8,552 nt of DNA from Planctomycetota bacterium (GCA_030598065.1 JAUVQR010000047.1:1-8552), one strand, 5' to 3'. Positions 1-7,038 are shown, counted from the first letter of the stretch. Notes: generated by a model not told the origin, from the sequence alone. Program-made: numbers and translations.

Positions 1-1243
1 CGACGGTCATGACTTTTTGGACGAGGCGTTGGAGCGCGGGGCCAAGGGAATACTCATTTCAAAAAAATACAAGGGAAGCCTGCCGGATGACGTGCTGGCA
101 ATAAAGGTAAGGAACACGACAAAGGCCTTGGGCGTACTGGCCAGATACTATAGGGAGAAACTCCCGGCAAAGGTCGTTGGCATAACCGGCACAAACGGCA
201 AGACGACGACGAAGGATATGCTGCATCAAATCTTATCCCCCAGGGTTAGCATGGTCAGCACCCGGGGGAATTTGAACAATGACATAGGCGTGCCGCTGAG
301 CATATTCCAGATGGAACCTTACCACGACCTTGCGGTCATTGAAATGGGCACCAGCTCGCCAGGCGAGATACTGAGGCTCTCCTGGATAGTCCAGCCCGAC
401 ATCGGCGTTATAACGAACGTCTCGGAGGCGCATCTTGAAGGCCTTGGTGACATAGAGGACGTAGCCAAGGAGAAATCTGGATTGCTTGAGAACCTGACCC
501 CCGGCGGAACGCTGGTATTCAACGTGGATGACTTCTGGTGCAAGATTATTGCAAAGGGATTTCCGGGACGGAAGATGAGCTTTGGAATCCACGAGCCCGC
601 AAACGTAAGGTGCCGGGATCTCGGTGAAACAAAGAACAGGTTGACCTTTAGCGTAAACGGCAGGCATACGGTGGAACTCCCTTCTCTGGGGATTCACAAC
701 GTCTACAACGCCCTTGCCGCGCTTACCGTCTGCTATGAGCTTGGGCTCAACCTGACGGAACTGTCCGAGGGCCTGAAGCAGTTTGAAGCCCCTCCAATGA
801 GGATGGAAAGGCACAGGGTCAAGGGAGTGACGATAATAATGGATGGGTACAATGCGAACCCATCAAGCATGAAGATGGCGTTGGACGAGTACTCGAGTAT
901 AAAGGTCCCGGGCAGGAGATTCTTCGTCTGCGGAGACATGGCCGAACTGGGTGGAGAGTCTTCCAGGCTGCACAGGGAATTGGGCAGGGAGATAGCCCGG
1001 TCAGACGTGAACTTCCTTCTCACCACGGGGGAGCACGCGGGCACGATTGCGAGGGCGGCCAAAAAGGGCGGCCTGCCGGGAGAAAAAGTGATGGTCTTTG
1101 GCAAGGATAACGGTCTCCGTGAATTTGCCGTTGCAAAGCTTAAGAAAGGCGACGCCGTGCTTATCAAGGGCTCAAGGTGTATGAAGTTTGAAAACTTGTG
1201 CGAGGAACTTATGAGTACGCTTAGAAAGAAGGCGGCTGTTTAA
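1..1243 (+). CDS. murF: UDP-N-acetylmuramoyl-tripeptide--D-alanyl-D-alanine ligase (MurF), 5'-truncated
   Basis: MurF is the cytoplasmic ATP-dependent ligase that joins D-Ala-D-Ala to UDP-MurNAc-tripeptide, completing the soluble precursor. The frame is open from the first complete codon at base 2 and begins DGHDF, which is internal MurF sequence (the family has a DxHDF motif about 50 residues in). The gene therefore starts upstream, and a TTG at 17 is not the start. 413 residues are visible against about 450 in E. coli. Counting from base 2, the ATP P-loop GTNGKTTT is at residues 63-70, NLNNDIG at 90-96, an AHLEG motif at 143-147, the HNxYNALAA segment starting the C-terminal half at about 232, DGYNANPSSM at 281-290, GDMAELG at 311-317 and LIKGSR at 387-392. 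These separate MurF from the related MurC, MurD and MurE. The TAA stop shares its last A with the mraY start codon (TAATG), implying coupled translation. Confidence 0.97.
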   Translation, partial: DGHDFLDEALERGAKGILISKKYKGSLPDDVLAIKVRNTTKALGVLARYYREKLPAKVVGITGTNGKTTTKDMLHQILSPRVSMVSTRGNLNNDIGVPLSIFQMEPYHDLAVIEMGTSSPGEILRLSWIVQPDIGVITNVSEAHLEGLGDIEDVAKEKSGLLENLTPGGTLVFNVDDFWCKIIAKGFPGRKMSFGIHEPANVRCRDLGETKNRLTFSVNGRHTVELPSLGIHNVYNALAALTVCYELGLNLTELSEGLKQFEAPPMRMERHRVKGVTIIMDGYNANPSSMKMALDEYSSIKVPGRRFFVCGDMAELGGESSRLHRELGREIARSDVNFLLTTGEHAGTIARAAKKGGLPGEKVMVFGKDNGLREFAVAKLKKGDAVLIKGSRCMKFENLCEELMSTLRKKAAV

Positions 1244-2349
1244 TGATGTGGGATTACTTGAACATATATTTTAACCTGGGGCTGCTTTCGCCGAGCGCGC
1301 CGGGCGGGATCGACGAGGTGGTGTTAAGGCTGAGTCTGGCGGCCCTGACCGCCTTTGTCGTCAGCCTGATCCTGGGTACGAAGCTTATCGAGAAATTTCG
1401 TCTCTACAGGGTGTCAGAGGACGTTTCCAAGAACCCGTCGGACGTGATTAAGAAACTGCACGCTGACAAGAGGGGCACACCCACCATGGGCGGAATAATA
1501 ATACTTCTGTCGGTGCTTGTCTCCACCGTTCTATGGTGTGACCTTACGGACTCTTCGATTGTAGCGCTGCTCGGTGCCGCGTTTGGTCTGGGGGCACTGG
1601 GGTTTGCAGACGACTATATAAAGCTTACCGACAAGGACTCAATGGGACTCAAGGATTCAACGAAGCTTTCCTTCCAGTTGGCAATCGGTCTGATACTGGG
1701 CGTGTTCCTTTATCACCATTTCGGCAGTCTCGACATCGGTACTCGCATTATGTTTCCGGTCATGAAAGACACGTTCCTTGAACTCGGCTGGTTCTACGTC
1801 GTACTGGTCATGTTCTACGTTGCCTGGACGTCTAACGCCGTAAACATAACGGACGGCCTGGACGGACTTGCGATTGGTTGCACCATTATAGCCAGCCTTG
1901 CCTTCTGTGTCGTCGCTTACGTGGTAGGCGACTGGGAGACCAGCAGGTCTTTCGGCGTGCAGTATATACCGGGCGGCAAAGAGCTGAGCATATTTTGCGC
2001 GGCGCTGGCCGGCTCAGGACTGGGCTTCCTGTGGTACAACGGCTTTCCGGCGCAGGCGTTTATGGGCGATATCGGTTCCCTCAGCGTGGGAGGTATCCTG
2101 GCGCTGGTGGCGCTGCTTACCAAGCAGGAGGTCCTGCTGGTCCTCATAGGCATAGTGTTTATGCTCGAAGCCATGTCCGTATTTATACAGGTTGCAGTTT
2201 ACAAGGTAACAGGAAAGAGGGTCTTCCGCTGCGCTCCGCTGCACCATCATTTTCAATTCGTAGGGTGGCCGGAGACCAAGATAACCATGAGGTTCTGGAT
2301 ACTGGCCGCTGTAATGGGCCTGACGGGCCTGTTGGTCTTTAGGATATGA
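1243..2349 (+). CDS. mraY: Phospho-N-acetylmuramoyl-pentapeptide transferase (MraY)
   Basis: MraY is the integral membrane enzyme that moves phospho-MurNAc-pentapeptide from UDP onto undecaprenyl phosphate, making lipid I on the inner face of the membrane. The 368-residue product matches the usual length (360 in E. coli) and is strongly hydrophobic with about ten membrane segments. Family signatures are all present: DKRGTPTMGG at 75-84, the Mg-binding Asp pair in FADDYIK at 121-127, NAVNITDGLDGLAIG at 198-212, PAQAFMGDIGSLSVGG at 269-284 with the catalytic-region Asp at 276, and the HHH motif in APLHHHF at 331-337 followed by GWPE at 341-344. The start is ATG at 1243, overlapping the murF stop by one base, with an AAGG at 1229-1232 as a modest ribosome binding site. 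A second ATG follows at once (1246), so the protein may begin one residue later. The most likely next gene, murD, is absent. Confidence 0.98.
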   Translation: MMWDYLNIYFNLGLLSPSAPGGIDEVVLRLSLAALTAFVVSLILGTKLIEKFRLYRVSEDVSKNPSDVIKKLHADKRGTPTMGGIIILLSVLVSTVLWCDLTDSSIVALLGAAFGLGALGFADDYIKLTDKDSMGLKDSTKLSFQLAIGLILGVFLYHHFGSLDIGTRIMFPVMKDTFLELGWFYVVLVMFYVAWTSNAVNITDGLDGLAIGCTIIASLAFCVVAYVVGDWETSRSFGVQYIPGGKELSIFCAALAGSGLGFLWYNGFPAQAFMGDIGSLSVGGILALVALLTKQEVLLVLIGIVFMLEAMSVFIQVAVYKVTGKRVFRCAPLHHHFQFVGWPETKITMRFWILAAVMGLTGLLVFRI

Positions 2350-2381
2350 GAGAAAGTATGAGGAGTTTACGGTGCGGTTAA
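2346..2381 (+). other. 11-codon overlapping reading frame at the mraY-ftsW junction (possible coupling ORF)
   Basis: An ATG at 2346 overlaps the mraY stop as ATGA (TGA at 2347-2349) and opens an 11-codon frame, MRESMRSLRCG, ending at TAA 2379-2381. It spans the ftsW Shine-Dalgarno sequence and closes 7 bases beyond the ftsW GTG start, in a different frame. Ribosomes ending mraY could reinitiate here and be carried to the ftsW start. This is seen in sequence only. It may equally be chance, since it is very short and lacks its own clear ribosome binding site. Confidence 0.25.
2361..2365 (+). promoter_or_regulatory. Ribosome binding site of ftsW (AGGAG)
   Basis: AGGAG lies 6 bases before the GTG at 2372, an ideal spacing, and fixes that GTG as the ftsW start. 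The ATG at 2358 just before it is in another frame and closes after seven codons. There is no in-frame ATG or TTG between the end of mraY and 2372. Confidence 0.75.
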
Positions 2382-3619
2382 GCAATCCATCTGGCTTGAT
2401 TATATGTCTGGTGACATGTCTCCTGGGGATAGGGATGCTGATGGTGTACAGTTCTGACTGGGCGTCTTCCATGGGCATTAAAGGCAGCGGGTCCCAGGCC
2501 CTTATCAGTCATACGACAGGGCTTGTAATCGGCGTGGGGATGGCCGTCGGCATAGTGTTGCTGGGATACTGGAGGCTTGAGCCGCTGGTGATAGCATACA
2601 TCCTTCTGGGTCTGGCGGCCGTCGGCCTGATGCTGGTACTTGTGCCGGGCATCGGGAGCGTGCATGGCGGTGCGAGAAGGTGGATACGGTTTGGCTCTCT
2701 GATAGGTTTTCAGCCCTCTGAGTTTGCAAAGCTGGGGATTATATTGTTTCTGGCAAGCTGGACGGCAAGTAACCGGGAACGTATGCATGAACTGGCAAGG
2801 GGTTTTTTGATACCACTGGCTGCCATTGTGGGACTTACGGTCTTGACGGTAGTGGAACCAGATTTTGGTACCGCCACCTTTCTGGCGGCCCTGGGTATGA
2901 TGGTTTTGACCGTGGCGGGCGCGAGATGGCTCTATATTGGCATTACGGTGCTTGCCGCCGCTCCGGTAGCTGGTTTGCTTGTGTATCTTGAGCCGTACAG
3001 GATGGCCAGGCTGTTGGCCTTTTTAGACCCGTGGAATGATTCAAGTGGTGCGGGTTACCACCTGATTCAGTCCTGGATTGCCCTGGGCTCCGGTGGCTTG
3101 GTCGGCAAGGGGCTGGGCGGGGGTTACCAGAAATTGCTCTTCTTGCCCGAAAGCAGCGGTGATTTTGTGTTTGCCGTACTTGGCGAAGAGCTTGGTTTCC
3201 TGGGCGCATTCGGTCTGGTGGTCATATTCGCCATGCTGGCATGGCAGGGTATGCGGGTGGCCCGAATGGCCAAGGACCACAACGATTATTTCGGTCACGT
3301 GCTCGCGCTGGGCGTCACTTTCATGATCTGTTACCAGGCGGCCTTCAACATGGCGGTGGCGCTGGGCTGTGTCCCCACTAAGGGCATAGCGCTGCCGTTT
3401 ATAAGTTCGGGGGGGTCTTCGATCCTGTCCTCTCTGGCGGCTATAGGGCTCTTGTTAAGTGTGGCAATGCGCTACGAGTGCGAGGAGGTCCCCTCCCGCA
3501 GCGCCGTGCGGCCTGCGCAAAACGCGGCGGGCACCACCGTCGGTGCCGGGCCGTTTGGGTTGTCTTTGGGCAGGGCCGCGTTCTTACGTAAGAAAAGAAA
3601 AAGGATGGTGGCACCTTGA
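2372..3619 (+). CDS. ftsW: Septal peptidoglycan glycosyltransferase FtsW (SEDS family)
   Basis: FtsW is the SEDS-family membrane polymerase that links lipid II into glycan strands at the division septum, working with a class B penicillin-binding protein and the FtsQLB complex. The 415-residue product is highly hydrophobic with about ten membrane segments. Signature segments are GGARRWIRFG at 99-108, QPSEFAK at 114-120, EPDFGT at 162-167, and LPESSGDFVFAVLGEELG at 258-275, whose Asp264 aligns with the essential Asp297 of E. coli FtsW. PFISSGGSS at 342-350 is the conserved C-terminal SEDS motif. RodA is the alternative SEDS member, but the dcw setting next to murG favours FtsW. Translation starts at GTG 2372. 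After the last membrane segment (about residue 367) there is a roughly 48-residue cytoplasmic tail ending in a basic RKKRKR stretch. The A-rich DNA that encodes it also carries the murG ribosome binding site. The stop overlaps the murG start by 4 bases (TTGA). Confidence 0.95.
   Translation: MRLSNPSGLIICLVTCLLGIGMLMVYSSDWASSMGIKGSGSQALISHTTGLVIGVGMAVGIVLLGYWRLEPLVIAYILLGLAAVGLMLVLVPGIGSVHGGARRWIRFGSLIGFQPSEFAKLGIILFLASWTASNRERMHELARGFLIPLAAIVGLTVLTVVEPDFGTATFLAALGMMVLTVAGARWLYIGITVLAAAPVAGLLVYLEPYRMARLLAFLDPWNDSSGAGYHLIQSWIALGSGGLVGKGLGGGYQKLLFLPESSGDFVFAVLGEELGFLGAFGLVVIFAMLAWQGMRVARMAKDHNDYFGHVLALGVTFMICYQAAFNMAVALGCVPTKGIALPFISSGGSSILSSLAAIGLLLSVAMRYECEEVPSRSAVRPAQNAAGTTVGAGPFGLSLGRAAFLRKKRKRMVAP
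3601..3605 (+). promoter_or_regulatory. Ribosome binding site of murG (AAGGA) inside the ftsW 3' end
   Basis: AAGGA sits 10 bases before the TTG at 3616, a slightly long spacing, within an A-rich stretch that codes for the basic tail of FtsW. The ATG at 3605 and the GTG at 3608 are not in the murG frame, so the TTG is the only start giving the conserved GGGTGGH N-terminus. Confidence 0.5.
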
Positions 3620-4761
3620 GAGTCGTATTTGCAGGCGGTGGTACAGGCGGACATCTTATGGCGGGCGTGGCCACGGCGGAAGAGATGCAGTCACGCATGC
3701 CTGGTGTTGAGATTGCGTTCTTCGGCACGGGGAATGCTATTGAAAGACGCTGCTTGCAGGGCAGGGGGTTCAAGTCCTTCGGTATCAGGGGTACGGGTTG
3801 GACGGGTTCTGTTACCAATGCGGTTGTTTTTGTGTGGCGGTTTGTTGTGAGTCTGTTTGGTTGTCTGCGGAGCCTGAGTGGTATCAAGCCGGACGTCGTC
3901 TTTGGGCTTGGCGGTTACTCGTCGCTGGCCCCCGTGATAGGCGCATATATATTGAGGATTCCCGTGATAATACTCGAGCAGAACGTAATACCGGGGAAGG
4001 CCAACCGGCTGCTGTCCGGGTTCGCCGACGTGATACTGTGCCACTGGCCTTCGTCTTCAACGCTTGAGTATTTTAGAGACGCGAGTAAGGTCCGTTTCAC
4101 GGGGACGCCATTAAGGAAAGGCCTTTTGGATTACAAGAAAGACAGTGCGGCCAAACTGTTCGGGCTGTCGCCCGAAAAGACCACCATTCTCGTCCTGGGT
4201 GGTAGCCAGGGTGCCGCTGCTATAAATACGGCTGTGATGGAGTGTCTGCCAGGGCTTATGGCGGGATGTCACGACATACAGTTCATACATTGCGCCGGAC
4301 GGGCCGACTATCCGCGCGTAAAGGCGGCATATGAGGCAAACGGCATCGAGGCCAGGGTGTATGACTTCCTGGATGAAATGGGAGCCGCCTACGGTATGGC
4401 AGACCTGGCGGTCTCAAGGGCGGGGGCCACTACGCTTGCCGAGCTTACGGCGCGCGGCATCCCTGCGGTGCTGGTCCCGTATCCATACGGCACGGACGAC
4501 CACCAGTACAAGAACGCACGCGAGCTTTCTGAAAGTGGCGCGGCAGTGGTGATAGAAGAGCGTTTTCTTTCCGCCGGGAGGCTTTCCAGCGTCTTTTCAG
4601 ACATGGTTAAGGAAAAGACAAGGCTCGCCAGAATGGGGCTAATGTCCAGGGCTATGGGCAGGCCGGCAGCCGCTCAGGCCGTTGTGGATATTACACTTAA
4701 ACTACTTGATGACAAAAAGAACGGGAAACTATGCAAAAACTTGTCTCCTCAGGTAACGTAA
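3616..4761 (+). CDS. murG: UDP-GlcNAc--lipid I N-acetylglucosaminyltransferase (MurG)
   Basis: MurG is the peripheral membrane GT28 glycosyltransferase that adds GlcNAc to lipid I, yielding lipid II on the inner membrane face. The 381-residue product is somewhat longer than E. coli MurG (355). The N-terminal acceptor domain carries GGGTGGH at 7-13, FGLGGY at 96-101 and the EQN..PGKAN motif at 121-130. The C-terminal UDP-GlcNAc domain carries LGGSQGA at 194-200, SRAGATTLAEL at 267-277 and PYPYGTDDHQYKNA at 288-301. The start is the rare TTG at 3616, because MRVVFAGGGTGGH gives the normal MurG N-terminus and no in-frame ATG or GTG lies nearby. The usual proline after GGTGGH (GGHxxP) is Ala16 here. 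The last ten or so residues are encoded in the 31-base overlap with murC and are probably not part of the fold. Overlap at both ends points to tight translational coupling. Confidence 0.97.
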   Translation: MRVVFAGGGTGGHLMAGVATAEEMQSRMPGVEIAFFGTGNAIERRCLQGRGFKSFGIRGTGWTGSVTNAVVFVWRFVVSLFGCLRSLSGIKPDVVFGLGGYSSLAPVIGAYILRIPVIILEQNVIPGKANRLLSGFADVILCHWPSSSTLEYFRDASKVRFTGTPLRKGLLDYKKDSAAKLFGLSPEKTTILVLGGSQGAAAINTAVMECLPGLMAGCHDIQFIHCAGRADYPRVKAAYEANGIEARVYDFLDEMGAAYGMADLAVSRAGATTLAELTARGIPAVLVPYPYGTDDHQYKNARELSESGAAVVIEERFLSAGRLSSVFSDMVKEKTRLARMGLMSRAMGRPAAAQAVVDITLKLLDDKKNGKLCKNLSPQVT

Positions 4762-6179
4762 CCAAAGAGACGTTTGACTCACTGAAGGGATGCAAGGTGT
4801 ACCTTGTGGGTATCGGCGGTACCGGCATGAGCGCATTGGCGAAGATACTAATCGAGGGAGGTTGCAGTGTGTACGGTTCAGACCTGCAGCTTACGCCGGT
4901 GATATTCGCACTCGAGGATATGGGCGCAAGCATAACACTGAAGCAAGACGGCTCCTGGATCGGGTCGGATACCGCTCAGGTAATCGTCTCGTCCGGAGTG
5001 CCGGATGATAACGAGGAGCTAATAGCCGCCCGCGACATGGGCGTCAAGGTGATGAAGTATTCTCAGGCGCTGGGCATGTTGATGAATGACGGGCTTGGAG
5101 TGGCGGTGAGCGGGACGCACGGCAAGACCACGACCACGGCCATGATAGCCACCATAATGAAGTGGGCAGGACTGGACCCAAGCTTTGTTATAGGCGGCGA
5201 GGTGGCCGAGCTTGGAGGAAGTGCAGGGATGGGGACGGGGGACTATTTTGTTGCTGAGGCCTGTGAATACGACAGGTCTTTCCTGAATCTGTCCCCGTAC
5301 GTAGGGGTAATCACCAATATCGAGGAGGAACATTTCGACTACTATCGCGATCTGGACGAACTGGTGGGGTCTTTTGGGGAGTTTGCGCGAATAGTGTCGA
5401 ACGACGGACTACTCGTCGTATCGGGTGAAGACGACAACATTAGAAGGGCGATTGAGGGCGTATCCACGGACGTGGAGACCTGCGCCATAAGCTCGCCGGC
5501 CAATTGGACAGCAACCCTGCCCGTCGTCCATAACGGGGAGAACAGATTCCGTGTGTTTTATCAGGACATGAGCGTCGGTGAATTTTGTCTCAGGATGCCC
5601 GGCAGATACAACGTGATGAACGCGCTTGCGGCCATAGCGGTATGCCACCACGCAGGCGTAAGCAATGACGTCATACATGAGGCGCTTTCGCACTTTTCCG
5701 GTGTTAAGCGGCGCTTTCAGGTGTTGAGCACGGTGGGTCACATTACCGTGGTGGACGATTACGGACACCATCCGACAGAGATAAGGTCGGCGCTTCATGC
5801 GGCCAAGAAGTTCTTCCCTGACAGGCGTCTCTGGTGTGTCTTCCAACCGCATCAGTACAGCCGTACTCGCACCATGCTCAAGAGTTTGGCAAAGGCCTTC
5901 CGGGAGGCGGACAAGACTATTTTCACGGACATCTTTCCGGCCAGGGACAGTTTGAAAGACATAAGTTCAGTAAGTTCAGAGGACCTGTTGTTTGAGGCGA
6001 GGAATGCGGGAACGAAGGCGCTTTACGTGCCGGACCTCGACAATGTCGCAAAGGAGTTGTCCTCCAGGATACTTCCGGGTGACGTTGTGATGACAATGGG
6101 CGCGGGTAATGTGTGGCAGGTAGGGGTGGAACTGATCTCTATCTTAAAGGATAAGTATAATGGCAAGGGAGGCGATTGA
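4731..6179 (+). CDS. murC: UDP-N-acetylmuramate--L-alanine ligase (MurC)
   Basis: MurC is the cytoplasmic ligase that adds L-Ala to UDP-MurNAc using ATP, the first step of stem-peptide assembly. The 482-residue length is typical (491 in E. coli). Domain 1 has the UDP-binding loop VGIGGTGMSALA at 26-37. Domain 2 has the ATP P-loop GTHGKTTTT at 128-136, EACEYDRSFL at 176-185 and TNIEEEHFDYY at 195-205. Domain 3 begins near PGRYNVMNALAA at 290-301 and includes VKRRFQ at 325-330, VDDYGHHPTEI at 341-351, FQPHQYSRT at 371-379 and MGAGN at 456-460. Lack of the extra features of Mpl and the operon position favour MurC. The ATG at 4731 is the only plausible start, since the next in-frame candidate is a GTG inside the first beta strand. 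Its ribosome binding site is weak (GGGA at 4723-4726). The gene starts 31 bases inside murG, the longest overlap here, so it probably depends on murG translation. It carries a 9-base tandem duplication near 5962. Confidence 0.97.
   Translation: MQKLVSSGNVTKETFDSLKGCKVYLVGIGGTGMSALAKILIEGGCSVYGSDLQLTPVIFALEDMGASITLKQDGSWIGSDTAQVIVSSGVPDDNEELIAARDMGVKVMKYSQALGMLMNDGLGVAVSGTHGKTTTTAMIATIMKWAGLDPSFVIGGEVAELGGSAGMGTGDYFVAEACEYDRSFLNLSPYVGVITNIEEEHFDYYRDLDELVGSFGEFARIVSNDGLLVVSGEDDNIRRAIEGVSTDVETCAISSPANWTATLPVVHNGENRFRVFYQDMSVGEFCLRMPGRYNVMNALAAIAVCHHAGVSNDVIHEALSHFSGVKRRFQVLSTVGHITVVDDYGHHPTEIRSALHAAKKFFPDRRLWCVFQPHQYSRTRTMLKSLAKAFREADKTIFTDIFPARDSLKDISSVSSEDLLFEARNAGTKALYVPDLDNVAKELSSRILPGDVVMTMGAGNVWQVGVELISILKDKYNGKGGD
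5962..5979 (+). repeat. 9-base perfect tandem repeat (TAAGTTCAG x2) within murC
   Basis: TAAGTTCAG occurs twice in immediate succession. The unit is three codons long, so it produces a small in-frame ISSVSSE stretch at about residues 411-417 in the C-terminal domain of MurC. It is probably a slippage duplication in a surface loop with no functional meaning. Confidence 0.7.
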
Positions 6180-7038
6180 AGATGCCTTGAGGTTTGAACA
6201 CCCTTTAAGGCGGTACACGTCGTTCAGGGTAGGCGGTTGTGCGGAGGTGTTTGCCGAGCCTACCGATATGGGTCAGCTTCAGGAGGTATTACGTTACGGA
6301 AACGAGCAGGGTTTGGACGTGTCGGTATTGGGCAAGGGATGCAATGTCTTGATATCGGACGACGGCGTGAGGGGGATGGTGGTGCATTTAACGGGTTGGT
6401 ACTTTAACAGGATAGAGAAGCGAGGAGACGGCATGATAGTGTGTGGCGGGGGGGCAAACCTGTCGAGATTGGTTGCCGATACGGCACAATGGGGGCTTGA
6501 AGGTCTGGAGACGCTTGTCGGCGTGCCGGGCAGTTTGGGCGGCGCCGTAGCCATGAACGCGGGCGGCAGACACGGCGCGATAGGAAGCTATGTCAGGGGA
6601 GTGACCTCCATAGGATATGACGGCGAGATACATCATTATGGAAGTGAAGAAATCGAGTTTGGTTACCGTTGCTCCAGCCTTTCGGGCGAGATAATTATGG
6701 ATGCCGAACTGGAGCTGGTGACGGGCGACAAGGATGCAATCTCGACGCGGATGTCGGACATATTTCACCAAAAGAATAAGACCCAGCCACTGACGTCCAG
6801 AAGCGCAGGTTGTGTCTTTAAGAATCCAGAAGGACACAGCGCGGGTGCCTTGATTGACACGTTGGGACTTAAGTCCATGAGGATTGGCGATGCCGCCGTA
6901 TCCGGCAAGCATGCCAACTTTATAATCAACCTGGGTTCTGCGACCGCCTCACAGATCATGGAGCTTATATGCAAGATAAGGGACGAAGTGAAGAGGCGGT
7001 ATGGTCAGATATTAGATATGGAGATAAAAATATGGTAA
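6160..7038 (+). CDS. murB: UDP-N-acetylenolpyruvoylglucosamine reductase (MurB), type II
   Basis: MurB is the cytoplasmic FAD enzyme that uses NADPH to reduce UDP-GlcNAc-enolpyruvate to UDP-MurNAc, the substrate of MurC encoded just upstream. At 292 residues it is the short type II form, well below E. coli MurB (342). The FAD-binding part includes TSFRVGG at 20-26, LGKGCNVLISDDG at 57-69 and GVPGSLGGAVAMNAG at 121-135. The substrate-binding part includes FGYR at 167-170 with the conserved catalytic Arg170, SAGCVFKNP at 215-223, and SGKHANFIIN at 248-257. The position normally held by the catalytic proton-donor Ser (the GSxF of other MurBs) is Cys218. The C-terminal acidic motif reads LDMEI at 285-289, with Glu288 kept and the usual first Glu replaced by Asp286. 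The ATG at 6160 overlaps murC by 20 bases, with AAAGG at 6146-6150 as ribosome binding site. Confidence 0.96.
   Translation: MAREAIEDALRFEHPLRRYTSFRVGGCAEVFAEPTDMGQLQEVLRYGNEQGLDVSVLGKGCNVLISDDGVRGMVVHLTGWYFNRIEKRGDGMIVCGGGANLSRLVADTAQWGLEGLETLVGVPGSLGGAVAMNAGGRHGAIGSYVRGVTSIGYDGEIHHYGSEEIEFGYRCSSLSGEIIMDAELELVTGDKDAISTRMSDIFHQKNKTQPLTSRSAGCVFKNPEGHSAGALIDTLGLKSMRIGDAAVSGKHANFIINLGSATASQIMELICKIRDEVKRRYGQILDMEIKIW
7020..7023 (+). promoter_or_regulatory. Ribosome binding site of ddl (GGAG) inside the murB 3' end
   Basis: GGAG lies 8 bases before the ATG at 7032 and supports that codon as the ddl start rather than the in-frame ATG at 6969, which would overlap murB by 70 bases and add 21 residues rich in charged amino acids with no family counterpart. 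Confidence 0.6.

Noticed and set aside
17..19. TTG at 17 as the murF start codon
   Set aside because: The same frame is open upstream to base 2 and encodes DGHDF, internal MurF sequence, so the gene starts before the window.
233..814. 193-codon open frame on the minus strand, opposite murF
   Set aside because: Antisense to conserved MurF sequence, with no recognisable motif and no operon logic on that strand.
1878..2342. 154-codon second frame on the + strand inside mraY
   Set aside because: It overlaps conserved MraY motifs, is very rich in Arg and Gly as expected of a shifted frame of GC-biased DNA, and matches no family I know.
2350..2371. Promoter or terminator in the mraY-ftsW gap
   Set aside because: Twenty-two bases is too short for a full promoter, and there is no hairpin with a T-run. 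Its content is explained by the ftsW ribosome binding site.
3591..3605. A-rich run at the end of ftsW as a programmed frameshift site fusing FtsW to MurG
   Set aside because: The run is only five A bases, both proteins are complete without fusion, and murG has a TTG start in a normal 4-base overlap.
6969..6971. ATG at 6969 as the ddl start
   Set aside because: It would overlap murB by 70 bases, has no clear ribosome binding site, and adds 21 residues without family counterpart. ATG 7032 has GGAG at proper spacing.
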